NCBI GenBank assembly: GCA_021292165.1
Contig: CM037880.1
Coordinates: 211,992,942-212,056,941, forward strand
Reading direction: 5' to 3'
DNA from: Shinisaurus crocodilurus
Taxonomy: Eukaryota; Chordata; Lepidosauria; Squamata; Shinisauridae
Length of the DNA stretch: 64,000 bases
Part shown: piece after piece, positions 1 to 11,040 of the stretch
Position numbering within the stretch: the stretch's first letter is position 1
How the letters are laid out: every line of letters starts with the position of its first letter
The notes under the pieces: model-generated
Seen by the model: the letters and a program-made list of their open reading frames with translations, nothing else
Database searches by the model: none
What the model was told of the DNA's origin: nothing
Position numbers and translations under genes: made by a program

Positions 1-518
1 TGTGCTGGCATGCGTGCATTAGGGGGGTCTGGCGTGCACACCAGCCGTCCCTCATGCGTGCATGCCAATGCCAGCGCCAGCGACTTCTGCCATGTGCCCA
101 CTGTTTTCCCACTTGGGAAAGGGCCCGTTGGCCGAGCCGGATGGCAGTGAGTGGGCCTCGGGGGTGGCAGGAGGAGGCACCTTCTCCACCTCCGCTGCTG
201 TCCTTTGGGCTGAAAAGACAGCGGCGAAGGCGGCAGCGTGGGGGATCCAGGCACCCAGCCTCACTTGTTCTCGAGAGCAAACGAGGCTGGGGCGCCTGGA
301 TCCCCGCACCGTGGCCGCTGCTGGGAGAGCGGGATTACTCGCAAGCAATCTCGCTCTCCCGACATCAGCTGCAGTGGGGGGGGGGGAAGCTAATATCAGC
401 TGCGCAAACTGCCGCTTGGGCACTTGGCTGGCTGTCATCAGCCCGAGCCCCGTGCCCGGAGCAGCAGCAGCCAGGCTCTGTGTCCCTTTTGGCTTGCAGT
501 AGGGTTAGCATGTCGTCC
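1..518. other. GC-rich window start with short palindromes, unassigned
   Basis: A G+C-rich stretch with several overlapping open frames on both strands. The frames look alike on the two strands because the DNA contains local inverted repeats, for example around CTCGAG near 272 and around 330-360. No splice sites or conserved domain are visible. It is best read as repeat-derived DNA in a ZFAT intron, not as an exon or promoter of this gene. Confidence 0.35.
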
Positions 519-698
519 GGGTTCGGATGACACGCTGAAGCTACTCGGGTTAGCATAACCCTAACGCAAGCCATGGTTTCGTAGGGTGGTTTAGAAGCCA
601 CACCAGGCTGGCTTCTAAGGCACCCCGCGGGGGTCAGACGACACGCTAAACCTCAGTAGGGATTAACCTACTGAGGCTTAAGTGTGTCGTGCGAACCC
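519..698. repeat. Foldback (MITE-like) element with GGGTTCG-type inverted ends
   Basis: Inverted ends GGGTTCGGATGACAC (519-533) and GTGTCGTGCGAACCC (684-698) flank an interior that has its own hairpin (AAACCTCAGTAGG...CCTACTGAGGCTT). Related ends recur near 31517-31670, 50676-50741 and other sites listed here. No clear target duplication was found, so the superfamily is open. Confidence 0.5.
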
Positions 699-712
699 AG
701 TCCTTGTGTTGC

Positions 713-1844
713 AGTGGAAAGGTGCCGTCTCGCCTGCAGTCATTTTCAGTTGGCTCCACAGACTAATCTTGATCTACCTTAGCCGATAGAGCCCTAGTCC
801 CAGGACTGGCCCAATCAGCCTGACCATTTCATGGATACTGCAGCAAATTCCTGCTGCCTTCCCTCGCCTCCCTTGTTTTCTGTATGCTCAGCCCCAGACA
901 CACCTCTGCCTCTGGCCCCAGTGTGCATGCTCCAGTCTCAGCCTTGCCTATTTGGGCCGTGCCCTTGTCTCGGGCGCCCAACCAACAAGAGCAGACGCCT
1001 GCCTGGGCCCTGACGTCTGGCTAATCCAGGGGGTCTCGTACTGCCTGCCAGTCACAGGAGCTCACGCTGCACACCTCTGTTCCCTTTTGTGCCCGAAGAG
1101 AGCTTTGAGGTCTGAGCACATACAATCCACAGTCAGCCCATGAAGTTCCCAGTTCAAGCCTTGAAGTCCCTGCAGTGCATGCTTTATGTCATGTCGCTCG
1201 TATAGGATACTCTCAGCATATGCATCTTTGAAAAGATACCTGATTAGGTTGGTTATTGCACACAGTTGGGACTGAGCAATCTAGTCTTTTAATTATTTCT
1301 AGCGATTTTAACATCTGGATTTCGGTGCCTTTTGCCGTTGTTAACAAGCTGTCTGCTTGGATATTTCCGACTCTTCTGGAAATCCCGGCTGAAACCTTAA
1401 ACAAATGTTACGCGTCTCTCTGAGAGTATTGAAGCTCATAAATATTTGGTTAGTGAAGCTGCCCTGTTAGGTATTGGCCGCCTGAGAATGCTTCCTGCCG
1501 GAAAAAGCGTTTCTGTACCAATGGCGCAACCAGAGTCTAATTTGTCACTAAAACAGTAAGTTGCCGTGGAAGCGCACGGCACACAAAAGCAATGGCCTGT
1601 GCTGGAAAAGCCATAAATTAATGAGGCTATTTCCTTAGACTGTAAAATCTCACCTAGGGGGGAAAAGCATAGGAAAGGAAAGCTACTTAAAAGACACAAC
1701 AAGGAGCAATCTAAATATTCTGTGTTTTATTTATTCTCACCATGTGTTCCCTGAAGGTTAGAGCTTGTTTTTTTTCTCTTTTCTTTTCTCTCTCTGGTGT
1801 GCCTCTTCCTTTTCCTCCCCCCCCCCCCACTTCCCCACACCTAG
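713..1844 (+). other. Intron sequence, no feature recognised
   Basis: Unique-looking ZFAT intron leading into the 1845 exon. It ends in a C-rich pyrimidine tract at 1816-1840. No exon, RNA gene or repeat family was recognised. Confidence 0.5.
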
Positions 1845-1994
1845 AAGTTTCTATGAACACCATCTCTGAGATTGTTGGCAGGAGGGTTCAGCTAAAAGGG
1901 CTGATAGGAAAGCGAGCAGTGAAGTGCCCCTATTGCAACTTTTATTTCATGAAGAATGGATCAGACCTTCAGCGTCACATTTGGGCCCATGAAG
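1845..1994 (+). CDS. ZFAT: ZFAT coding exon (first in window): linker and C2H2 finger
   Basis: Internal coding exon of a C2H2 zinc-finger protein. The frame reads (E)VSMNTISEIVGRR..., then a complete finger, CPYC...HIWAH, at 1925-1990. The acceptor is a long pyrimidine tract ending CTAG at 1841-1844 and the donor is GAAG/GTAACT at 1994-1995. It starts with two bases of a split codon and ends with one, so it joins the next exon as G-I-K-P-F-K, the usual linker style between fingers. The identity as ZFAT rests on my recollection of its C-terminal finger block and tail. In mammals ZFAT is a nuclear transcription regulator with 18 fingers and an AT-hook. Upstream in-frame sequence from 1742 is intron, not protein. 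Confidence 0.85.
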
Positions 1995-3622
1995 GTAACT
2001 GTGGCTTAGCTAGAGCCTGTCTTTTTAAAACTGCAATGATTTGCTGGCACGTGAACGCTCCATTTGGGGCCAAACTTGCTGAAATGTGCGATTGTATTTT
2101 ATGTATCTGTTTATGTTTTGTTCTGTTTACTAGCAGGCAGGGGTGGCCTGTCAGGTTCAGGATCTTGGTGTGAAACAGCTGTTTTCTCTAGGAGGGCAGC
2201 TGCCAGATGGGGAACATGGTTAATCTCCTTCCTATGCACAGTGGCCCTGATCCTGATTTACTACCCTGCAGCTACTTTTACAAAACAAACAGATACACAA
2301 AACATGTATCTGCTTTGTTACATAAATGTAAGGTATCATTACATAAAACATAATGGCATATTTTATTATTATCTAGCTGGCCCTTTGTTACCAAACTGAT
2401 GCACTATGGCCATTTTCTAAGAGAGCAAGGGGCTTGCAGTTCTGGCCACTCACTCTGGCAGACTGATTCTTTGGAAGCTTAGCTTGTCAGTCTTCTAGCC
2501 TTCGGCGTGGTTCACACTTACATGATGTTCCCTTGATTTCTTAATGCAATGGGCGCTTCCAGAAGGAGGAACCTGGAAAATTCTGTGTATGAGACAGTGC
2601 ATTTTCACAATGCAAGCCTCATCTGGAATCACCCAATGACAGGTGACTGTGAACTGACCCCACTGAAAATTATTACATTTGAGGTAACAAAGGGGGATTG
2701 CAATTATCTAAGTTAGTTCGGTGATGGGTCATCACTTGATGTTGCCGTCATCTAGTAACGAACACGTATGTGTGATCTTTCCCTTTATCTAGGGAAAAGT
2801 AGTTATTTTGGGGGCAGTGCAGGGAAGAGTTTTACAGAGTTAACACTGGTGGGGGAGGAACACGCACAATTTCGAATTTGCAATCTAAGCTCACTTACCT
2901 GGAAATAAGCTTCATTGAATATACTTCCAAGTGACATATTTAGCTGCACCATTAACTGAATTGGTTTTTAACATACCATGTACACCTTTGGTAAATGCAG
3001 ATGTTTCCATTGTGGTGAATACTGTGTTCAAATCCATTTAATTAATGCTGTAGTTAAACATTGAAGGTCTGTCCTGTTCAATGAAAAAAGCTAGCACAGA
3101 CCCCTCTGGCATAGGACTTACATTTTAATCCCCACTGCTAAGTTTATTTATTGCATTTCTTAGTTATTGTTTCTGTGACATGATAAACGACATGCAGTAT
3201 ATTTCCCCTTCTCCTTTGTTGCTTTATGACTCTGAAAGCAGAACATGACACACAAGTCAGCCTGTGGAAGTCTCCTGCTGTATCTTATTTTGGAGTTAAA
3301 GCAAAGTTTATGTAAATAAGTAGTTTGTGGCTCATCTAGTTCAAAACTACATGTTCTGTGATTTTCTGCCTCAGCAGATAAGTCAAGAGTTCTCCAGTAA
3401 TTAATATTTGAACCCCTTTTGTTTATGAATTAATGAATCACAGTTAGTCCAGTGAGTGTTCTTTCCTAAAACATCTCTATGCACAGAAAGCTAAATTAAT
3501 TTTTTACTGTCATCTAAACAAAGGCTGCAGTTTTCAGTTCTGGATATTGACAAATCTCCAAAAATCCTTGGCACAAAAAAATGTAAAATGCTCTGCTGCT
3601 ATCTAGCCGTGCTGCCTATTTA
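1995..3622 (+). other. Intron sequence, no feature recognised
   Basis: AT-rich ZFAT intron between the first exon of the window and the antisense RTE-like LINE. I see no repeat family, RNA gene or coding exon in it. Confidence 0.45.
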
Positions 3623-3625
3623 TTG

Positions 3626-5580
3626 ATCATCATCATCATCAGGCGATCACTCGTGACCGAGTAAGATTGTCTTCCGGGATAAAAGGAGGAAATTCTAAAG
3701 AAGATTGTGTAGACTCTAGCGATGGGTCCGTAAGTGACTGTGGAGGCCAATTCTAGATCCACACAGCTTCCCACAGTGAGGACACAGGTTACCAGATAGA
3801 AGATGGTCCTGTAAAGGATTCATTTGACGTGCTTTTCGCTTAGCACGTTTCTCCCTTTCACCTTGCACTCGGGCTTCTTCAAAGTCCATGGAACCTTTGT
3901 GAAAGGCCAACCTCCATTTAGATCGTTCATGGGCCAGAGCTTCCCAGTTTTCGATGTTTATATTGCATTTTTTTAGATTAGCCTTATGAACATCTTTAAA
4001 CCTCTTATATTGACCACCGATATTCCGCTTTCCATCCTTGAGTTGGGAGTAAAGTAACTGCTTTGGGAGGCGGCAGTCAGGCATCCGAACAACATGACCG
4101 GTCCACTGAAGTTGGCGTTGAAGGATCATTTTTTCAATGCTAGTAGTCTTTGCTTCTTCCAGTACACTGACATTTGTTTGCCTATCTTCCCAAGTAATTT
4201 GCAGGATTTTCCGGAGGCAACGTTGATGAAACCTTTCAAGGAGGTGGAAGTGACGTTTATAGATAGTCCATGTTTCGCAGGCATACAATAAAGTTGGTAA
4301 TACAATGGCTTCATAAACCAGTGTTTTGGTCTTCTTACAAATATCCCGATCCTCGAACACTCTATGTTTCATTCGAGAAAATGCGGCACTTGCGGAGCTC
4401 AGACGATGCTGGATTTCACTGTCGATGTTAGCTGTAACAGAAAGATAGCTGCCAAGATAGAGAAAATGATCGACATTTTCCAGTATTGTCCCGCCAAGCT
4501 GGATAGATGGCATCACCAAAGGGTTGGCTTGCACTTGCTGATGAAGCACTTTGGTTTTTTTGATGTTAAGTGAGAGACCAAGTTTTTCGTATGCTTCTGC
4601 AAAAGCATTTAGGATAGTTTGGAGATCGTCCTCTGAATGTGCGGAGACCACATTATCATCAGCATACTGAAGTTCCACAACGGAGGTTGTAATTACCTTA
4701 CTTTTTGCTTTCAGCCTGCTGAGATTAAAAAGCTTTCCATCTGTTCGATATATAATTCCCACACCGGTGGGAAGTTTCCCCTTGACAAGATGTAAAACCA
4801 TGGCGATGAAAATGGCAAATAATGTTGGGGCGATAACACATCCCTGTTTAACACCTGATCCCACTTTAAATGGAGCACCATGAGAGCCGTTGTTGTCCAA
4901 AACCGTTGCCGTCATGTTGTCATGGAGAAGTCGCAAGATATTCACAAATTTATTGGGGCATCCAATTTTCATAAGGATAGTCCAGAGAGCTGTACGGTCT
5001 ACAGTATCAAAGGCCTTAGCCAGATCGATAAATGCCATATAAAGGGGTTGATTTTGCTCCCGGCATTTTTCTTGGAGCTGACGTGCAGTAAAAATCATGT
5101 CTACTGTCCCTCTAGAGGGGCGGAAACCATATTGAGTTTCAGGGAGGATCTCTTCTGAAATAGATAGAAGACGGTTTGCGAGAATCCTAGCAAATATTTT
5201 ACCTGCGGTTGCTAAGAGAGAAATGCCCCGATAGTTTCCACAGTCTGTTCTATCACCCTTCTTAAAGAGGGTGATAATTATGGCATCCCTGAAGTCTTCT
5301 GGGATCTCTTCTCTTATCCAGATTTTTTCGATGAGTTTATGAAGATGTTGTACAAGTTCGGGGCCCCCTTCTTTAAAGATTTCAGCAGGAATCCCATCTG
5401 GTCCACTAGCTTTGTTGTTCTTCATTTGATTAATGGCTTTTTTTACTTCATCCAAAGTGGGGAGTATTGCAAGTTCCTCTTTAATTTGTTTTTGCGGGAT
5501 TTGCGAAAAAATCTCATTATCCACCTTAGATTTACGATTTAAAAGGTCATAATAATGCTCATTATTGATCATAAGATTGC
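3626..5580 (-). mobile_element. RTE-like non-LTR retrotransposon, 5'-truncated, with long RT frame
   Basis: An antisense LINE whose frame (stop near 3716, reading up to about 5580) has no internal stop or frameshift. It carries a full reverse transcriptase: NKASGPDGIPAEIF, NYRGISLLATAGKIFARIL, QYGFRPSRGTVDMIF, AFIDLAKAFDTVDR, GVKQGCVIAPTLF and the catalytic YADD. A thumb region with LLYACETWTIYKRH and LQWTGHVVRMP follows, and the frame ends in a C2H2-like finger (CPHCGKL...HSHLRTH). The APE endonuclease and any upstream ORF are missing through 5' truncation. The 3'UTR is under 100 bases and ends in a (CAT)n tail at 3626-3641, which fits RTE-type elements. The clade name is inference. The first 14 or so residues of the open frame (5580-5620) belong to a neighbouring repeat. 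Confidence 0.85.
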
Positions 5581-5650
5581 CGTCAATGTGCATGGCACTG
5601 CACAGAGTACAGGAGGGCAAGGCCTTACCCAGTGGGCTTACGGTCTATAA
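5581..5650 (-). repeat. LINE 3'-end fragment adjoining the RTE-like element
   Basis: Antisense reading gives TAAGCCCACTGGGTAAGG followed by CTGTGCAGTGCCATGCACAT, which resembles the 3' end seen in common amniote LINE tails. The RTE-like copy is truncated exactly against it, so the open frame runs on fortuitously for about 14 codons. Confidence 0.4.
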
Positions 5651-5711
5651 TTCCGCATAGGGAGGCAATGGAGGAAGGGAAGGCATGGCCAAGCAGGAAG
5701 ACATATGCATT

Positions 5712-5935
5712 ATTTTAGGGCCAAACTAGACGTTATGTTTGTCACATAGTTCACACTTGCGTAGCTGTTTTCTTTTTTAAATTCAGTAGCCAGCATGGGG
5801 ACCCCCAAGCCAGTTCAGGACTGTGTCTTGAGGGGGACTTTAACCCTTTGGCCCCCATTGCAATCTAAATCCCCCCGTTCACATGCTGTTCACTGTGTAG
5901 GGAAAGTGAACCTGTCTGCAAAGCAAGAGGTTTAA
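5712..5935. repeat. Half of a foldback element with GGGCCAAACTAGA end
   Basis: AGGGCCAAACTAGACGTTATG at the left end matches the left end of the element at 8989-9414 (GGGGCCAAACTAGATGTGAT). A clear right end was not found. Confidence 0.35.
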
Positions 5936-5962
5936 AAATGTTTCTCTCTTCACCTCCCACCA

Positions 5963-6617
5963 TTTATTTATTTATTTATTATTATATTTATGAATCGCCC
6001 ATCTGGCCAGACAACCGGCCACTCTGAGCGATGTACAATCCAATAAAATTCAAGAAGGGGGGCGGGGGGACACACACACAGAGTATAAAACACAATTAAA
6101 AACAGTACAAAACTTAAAAAACCTAACCCAGCCCATATTCTCGCCTGAAAAGCCACGTTTTTAATGCACGGCAGAAGCTAATCAAGGAAGGGGCATGGCG
6201 GAGGTCACTGGGGAGAGAGTTCCATAAATTGGCCACAGAAAAGGCCCTCCTCCTAGTCCCCACCAGCCTGGTTTCTCTGGCTGAAGGGACAAGGAGAAGG
6301 CAGTCCGTGGCAGATCTTGTTGAGCGGCCTACTTGATGTTGCTGGAGGCGCTCTTTGAGATAAACTGGACCGGAGCCGTACAGGGTTTTAAATGTCAACG
6401 CCAACACCTTGAATTCGGCTCGGCAAACAACTGGTAGCCAGTGCAACTCTTTGAGCAGTGGAGTGATGTGATCACACCGGCGGCAGCCTTTAACCAGACG
6501 AGCTGCTGCATTCTGTACCAGCTGCAACTTCCAAACCGTCTTCCAGGGTAACCCCACGTAGAGCGCATTACAGTAGTCTAGGCGAGAGGAGACCAAGGCA
6601 TGAACCACTGAATTCAT
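5963..6617 (-). mobile_element. L2-like LINE 3' end, antisense
   Basis: A (TTTA)n tail at 5963-5980 and ATGAATCGCCCATCTGGCC begin the element on the opposite strand. The frame 6123-6617 encodes the RT C-terminal part: [54 protein letters not shown] and [17 protein letters not shown]. It is closely related to the sense copy at 21100-22083, so both come from one young family. Confidence 0.8.
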
Positions 6618-6720
6618 TCATTTTCTATACCGCCCAATAGCCGAAGCTCTGAGCAGTGTACAACAATAATTAAAAACAAACAATAAAATACAGTTAAAAA
6701 TATAAACAATAAAACATTAT
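6618..6720 (-). repeat. LINE/SINE tail fragment
   Basis: ATTTTCTATACCGCCCAATA followed by GCCGAAGCTCTGAGCAGTGT is the antisense form of the CAGAGCTTCGGCTATTGGGC tail seen at 43265 and 25425. It is A-rich after that. It abuts the L2-like copy. Confidence 0.45.
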
Positions 6721-6883
6721 GACATTTTTAATAGTCCTCCACAACACGAAAGTGACTTTTTTGAGGATGAACCAAGTAGTGCTAGAACATCTTCTTTACC
6801 AAAACTGGTTGTTCCTCCTACCCCAGCAAAGTTTTGACTTACGTATTTATCTTATTTATCCATTTTTGTTGCGCTTTCTCTAG

Positions 6884-7057
6884 GCATCAAGCCATTCAAA
6901 TGCTCTCTCTGCGAATATGCCACTCGCAGCAAAAGCAACCTGAAAGCTCACATGAACCGCCACAGCACTGAGAAAACCCACCTGTGTGATATGTGTGGGA
7001 AGAAGTTCAAATCCAAAGGCACGCTGAAGAGCCACAAACTCCTCCACACCGCCGATG
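6884..7057 (+). CDS. ZFAT: ZFAT coding exon: two C2H2 fingers
   Basis: This exon encodes two consecutive fingers, CSLCEYATRSKSNLKAHMNRH and CDMCGKKFKSKGTLKSHKLLH, separated by a short STEKTHL linker. All eight zinc ligands are present. The acceptor is TTTCTCTAG at 6875-6883 and the donor is GATG/GTAAGT at 7057-7058. It begins with two bases of a split codon and ends with one, keeping frame with both neighbours. The two fingers resemble the ZFAT C-terminal array rather than a KRAB-type array, because the linkers are not the TGEKP consensus. It lies 4.9 kb downstream of the previous exon; the intron between holds an RTE-like LINE and an L2-like LINE, both antisense. Confidence 0.9.
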
Positions 7058-8988
7058 GTAAGTGGCTCTTCACCAGGTCTGAAATTTCGGTCCGAACACT
7101 AAATAATGCCCTAATGCAGACATGTGATTAGAAAAGTATTTTCCATGTGACCAATGAGCCTGCTTAGCACTTATTCCGATGATGTTTGCCATATGGAGAG
7201 ACCACACAAAAACACTTCCGGTGGTTCCACATAGTGGGACACAACGTTTGTACTGTGCGTACATGATGCGATGGCGGTCCGTGTAGTTGGGCTGGCTTGG
7301 GTGGAAATCTTGCTGCACACCTTGCCTTAAATGTGGAGTAATTAAATGGGGCCTTAGATGTCATAGAACCTGTGTCGCTGGATGCTATGCGCACCCTTGC
7401 CACCTCCTGCCCATGCAAAAATGGCACATTTGAAAAATCAGGGTGTTGCAAAAACATGCTAGATCCTAATGTACCCAGTTCAAATCATGCACATTAGGAA
7501 GGAGAGAAAGACTGGCAGTGGTCCAACAGATTTATTCTATAGAATAGGAGATACAGGAGTATTATAACACTGCAAAGCTGCATCTCAACATGGAGGCTGA
7601 AATCTTATCAATTTATACAGTATCTTCTGACGCAATCCCACGCATGCGCCGTACTAACAGAAACTTCTAGCTGTGAATGGAAAAATACAGTAAGATAAAC
7701 AAAACCTTAAACATGCATTCTAAGCAACTGGAACAGAGGTTGGCCAGGCTGACTTCTCCAACCCTCTACCCCCCTGTCCTTTCTAAAAGAGCAGAGCAAG
7801 ATAAGCAAGGAGGCAACATTCCTCTGTCTCCATTTCTGGAACAGAGGTCAGTCTGAACAGCAGAAAGTTGTAAAGGAAAGCATTTCATTACTTTTAACTC
7901 ATTAGTTACTGAATTTTTACAACAAGGGTGTTCTGTCACTATACTTTCTGTTTACACACCATTGTTAGCTGTTGCTGGTGCGTGTGTGTGTGTGTGTTAA
8001 AGCTTTGTAAAGACTTCCAAATAGCCTTCGTGGAAACTGTGTACGTTTTAAAATGTGTGTGCCATGTTTGATTCCTAGTTTGAGTGTATGAGCACAAGAA
8101 GGTAAGAGTTACCTCACTGAATCAGACAAAAAGTTCACCTAGTCCAACACCCTGTCTTCCAATATTGGCTGGCCAGGCTCTTCGATGGTTAGGAGGCCAA
8201 TCGGCAGGCTCAGCACAGATTGGCGTGGCTCTACAAAATCCAGGTGTCTGAGTTTATTGCTGTTCCTGTAACTAATGAAGCTTGGAGGCTGACTTTTTCC
8301 TTAGTTCAATTAGACAGAGAACATTTTAAACATCAAGACTTTTCTCTGCCCTGTTCTGCGGAAACTGTCATCTTTTATACATGCTGCACCCAAATTTCCC
8401 TAACAACTTGGAATTTAGAGAAGGAAACCGGCTTTCTTGACAAGTTACTGTAGATTTGCCTTTTCAGCTTGCACTTTTGGGTTCCCTTTTAAGTTTGGTG
8501 TGACAGCTATTTTTTTCTAGGACTTCAAACAGCATCTCTCCGTTCTGGTTACGAAGGAGGGGTGCGAGTAGAACAGATCTCTGTGCAGGTTTAAATATGC
8601 CCTCATCATACTCAGATTCTAACACAGTTTTTAAAAAGCTGAGAGGGAAGAGAGAGGGCAAACCAATTTAGCATTGAAGGAGAGGCAAGACGGATGCCTT
8701 AAGTATTGTACACTGCTTTGCAGTCTAGGATTGGGCAGTGCAAAATTGAACAGATAAATAAATGATGGAGACCGGAATATTAAAAAGGGTAGCGTGGGAG
8801 GGAATCACTTGCAAGATGTGTTCAGGGTTTTTCAATTACTTTGGGGGTGTTGTTGTTTCAATCAAGATACAGAGGCTGTCCCCCGCCCCCGGGTGTGTTT
8901 TATCCTGAGATTCTGAACTAACAACCCCAATGTACATAAACAGGGAATTCCAGGATATTTCAGCCCCACCCTGGCTTTGAATATCTTG
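7058..8988 (+). other. Intron with (GT)n and a possible SINE fragment
   Basis: ZFAT intron. A (GT)n run lies at 7979-7998. Around 8095-8200 a GAATCAGAC...CTAGTCCAACA stretch resembles the end of a tRNA-type SINE. The block 7500-7922 has an antisense AATAAA-like hexamer (TTTATT near 7530) and TG/CA-like ends and could be a solo LTR, but no target duplication was found. Confidence 0.35.
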
Positions 8989-9414
8989 GGGCCAAACTAG
9001 ATGTGATGTAGGAGATCTGTGCTCAGGATCTCCCATGGTTGGTTTTTTAAAACATTTTAAAGTTTAAAGCAGCTGCTGGGGTAGGGGAGGGACAGATCAG
9101 TGAAGTGGTGCTGGGGAAGGAAGGGCTTTAACCCTTTTCCCCAGCCCCATTTGCCCAATCTAAATTCCCCAGCCCCAAATTTGTTATTTGACCTGGTGAA
9201 TGTTTCCCCCGCTGGGCAAGTAGCAAATGGGAGTGGGGCTGGAATTAGATTGGGAAAACGTTGCAGAGGGAAGATTAAAACACCCTCTTCCCCGGTGCTG
9301 CTCCCCTAAACCCAGTTCATCACCTCCCTCTGTGAAAGCTCTGAACTTAAAAACAAAAACCTGTGAGAGATTCTGATCATGGATCTCCCATATCAGGTCT
9401 ATTTACCCCTTAGA
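8989..9414. repeat. Foldback element, about 425 bp
   Basis: The left end GGGGCCAAACTAGATGTGAT is mirrored by the right end: the reverse complement of 9385-9414 reads GGGGTAAATAGACCTGATAT. GGAGATC follows on both sides. The inner arms repeat CTCAGGATCTCCCATG-like sequence. It is non-autonomous, with no coding content. Confidence 0.5.
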
Positions 9415-9557
9415 TTATCCAGAGAAAAAAGCACCGTGATCTATGAAACTGTGGGCTAAAAGAGTGCCAAGCTCTTCCTGATCTTGCCAGGGGTGGTGAC
9501 TCTCTTTCAGGTCACTTCAATCACCCAATTCATCTCTTGAACAGATAAGCACATTTA

Positions 9558-9963
9558 GGGCACAATCCTACGGGGATGCCTGAAGCCATCCAAACTTGCC
9601 TCCGTGTTCCTCTCGCTCTGCAAAGCACTTAGATGGCCGATTCCGGCCGTCTAAGTGTAGCACTTCGGGGCGGGAGGGAAGGAGGCTGAGGCGCCGCCAG
9701 GATATGTGGTATCTTGGCGGTGCTGGTCTCCTCCCTTCCCCACCCCTCGGAACTGCCCCCCAAAGCCCTTCTCCCAGGTCACTCTTATGACCTCGGAGAA
9801 GCAGCCAGCATGGTTCTTTCTGCAGTGGCTGCAAAGGGGGGGGGGGCGTTCGAAGCATGGATCCCCAGCTACAAGATCACAACGATTTTCTGTCCTCGTA
9901 GCTGGGAATCCAAAAAATCCTATGGCCATCTAGATGCTGTCTAGCGGCCATAGGATTGCACTG
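9558..9963 (-). repeat. piggyBac-like MITE, about 400 bp
   Basis: Ends are GGGCACAATCCTACGG and CCATAGGATTGCACT. The interior is GC-rich with TCTAAGTG, a CTCGGAG box and the CTAGATGCTGTCTAG arm. It is the same family as 12433-12883 and 49776-50178 but in reverse orientation. The flanks TTTA and TTAG are compatible with a decayed TTAA target. The family call is inference. Confidence 0.5.
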
Positions 9964-10041
9964 TTAGGTGATCTCAAAAGTTGCTATCCCACGCCAGCTA
10001 AGTACACTTGAGAGAAATTGCTCATCATACAATCATCCTGT

Positions 10042-10045
<4 letters not shown>

Positions 10046-10080
<35 letters not shown>
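10046..10080 (+). repeat. (CA)n microsatellite
   Basis: About 17 uninterrupted CA units, 60 bases before the acceptor of the 10143 exon. Confidence 0.95.
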
Positions 10081-10082
<2 letters not shown>

Positions 10083-10142
10083 TTTTCCCTCTGTTTCACA
10101 GGACCCACCATTTGTATCTGAATTGATTGGTTTCTGTTTCAG

Positions 10143-10231
10143 GAAAGCAGTTCAAGTGCACAGTGTGTGATTATACCGCCGCCCAAAAGCCCCAGCTTCT
10201 ACGGCACATGGAGCAGCATGCTTCATTCAAG
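10143..10231 (+). CDS. ZFAT: ZFAT coding exon: one C2H2 finger
   Basis: An 89-base exon encoding GKQFKCTVCDYTAAQKPQLLRHMEQHASFK, one complete C2H2 finger. The acceptor is TTTCAG at 10137-10142, just after a (CA)n tract and a pyrimidine stretch, and the donor is TTCAAG/GTAAGA at 10231-10232. It enters with two bases of a split codon and ends at a codon boundary. A sequence that begins about 50 bases after this donor (10280) has been copied into a later intron of the gene (see 33277-33985). Confidence 0.88.
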
Positions 10232-10279
10232 GTAAGACAGCTCTGCCGGCCTGGCTTTGGGAGCGGCTGTGTTGCCGAA

Positions 10280-10983
10280 CAGTTATTGCGGGTGCAGCAC
10301 ATTGACTGCTGCACTGCCAGTGTGGCTGCAAACTGAGCCTAAGGTTGCAGGATCAGGATTCAGTTGTCTCATAAGGCAGAAATTGAAACAGAGTGGTTAA
10401 AAATTCTGTAAGAACCATGCAGACTCAAGCAGGAAGTTACTTACAGGCTTTCATTCTGTGCAATATTTTACTGCTGTCCACTTTTGTATTTTAAACGGAC
10501 ATAAATGGGGTCCGAGCCAGGAGGCCAGGTAAGCCTGAAGTGTTCCCAAGAGTTTGAAATCCAAACCAAGGTCTATAGTCAGGAGAAAGGAAACCTAAAG
10601 GAAGAACATATGAAGCTGCCTTATACTGAGTCAGACCAGTATTGTTGTTCGACACTCTGAGAGGCTCTCTGCTGGATGGAATTAGATATTTTTTAAAAAA
10701 ACAAATATTGTTTACACTGACTAGCAGACGTACTTCAGGGTCTCAGGCAGAGATCTTTCCCATCCACCAGCTACCTAATCCTTTAACTGGAGAAACCAGA
10801 GTTTGAACCCGGGCCTGCTGCATGCACGCTGGCTCAGCTTGTCTGAGCGTGGAAAGCTAAGCAGGGTCAGGCCTGGTTATTACTTGGATGGGAGACCCCT
10901 CCTCTAGTTTCCTGCATTGAGCAGGGGGTTGGACTCGATAGCCTCGTAGGCTCCTTCCAACTCTATGATCTATGAAATCTATA
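10280..10983 (+). repeat. Source copy of an intronic duplication
   Basis: About 700 bases that recur almost unchanged at 33277-33985. The copy runs through about 325 bases of plain intron, an antisense tRNA-type SINE (from about 10605) and a sense 5S-type SINE that ends it. After 10983 the split tRNA-type SINE continues (AGTGCCCTACCTCTGAGCTA), which shows this is the original locus. Confidence 0.9.
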
Positions 10984-11020
10984 AGTGCCCTACCTCTGAG
11001 CTATGGCCCCTGCCCAGGAC
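10605..11020 (-). repeat. tRNA-derived SINE, split by the 5S SINE
   Basis: GAACATATGAAGCTGCCTTA at the tail end and GTTTGAACCCGGGCCTGCTG near 10800 (antisense B-box type GGTTCAAAC) mark the SINE. Its tRNA-like head resumes after the 5S SINE as GTGCCCTACCTCTGAGCTAT. It is the same family as 45652-45834. Confidence 0.7.
10826..10983 (+). mobile_element. 5S rRNA-derived SINE, copy 1
   Basis: The head GTCTGAGCGTGGAAAGCTAA, GCAGGGTCAGGCCTGGTTAT and TACTTGGATGGGAGACC closely follows 5S rRNA from about nucleotide 35 to 90. It covers the internal pol III promoter boxes (AAGCTAAGCAGGG and TGGATGGGAGACC). The tail, from TCCTGCATTGAGCAGGGGGT to CTCCTTCCAACTCTATGATC, matches CR1 3' ends in this window (38657 and 57840). 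It is inserted in an older tRNA-type SINE. Confidence 0.85.
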
Positions 11021-11040
11021 TGTAGAAAGGGGCAGATAGA

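Noticed and set aside
1742..1844. Start codon at 1742 as the start of a zinc-finger gene
   Set aside because: The residues before 1845 are low-complexity and coincide with a pyrimidine tract and CTAG acceptor, so this is intron read through in frame.
3716..5620. 634-codon minus-strand frame as a host gene
   Set aside because: All motifs are reverse transcriptase of a LINE, with a microsatellite tail and a second truncated copy at 14643. Its first codons come from a neighbouring repeat.
7500..7922. Second solo LTR
   Set aside because: An antisense poly(A)-like hexamer and TG/CA ends are suggestive, but there is no matching target duplication.
10826..10983. A functional 5S rRNA gene
   Set aside because: Only about 60 bases match 5S rRNA; the rest is a CR1-like tail, and there are many dispersed copies.
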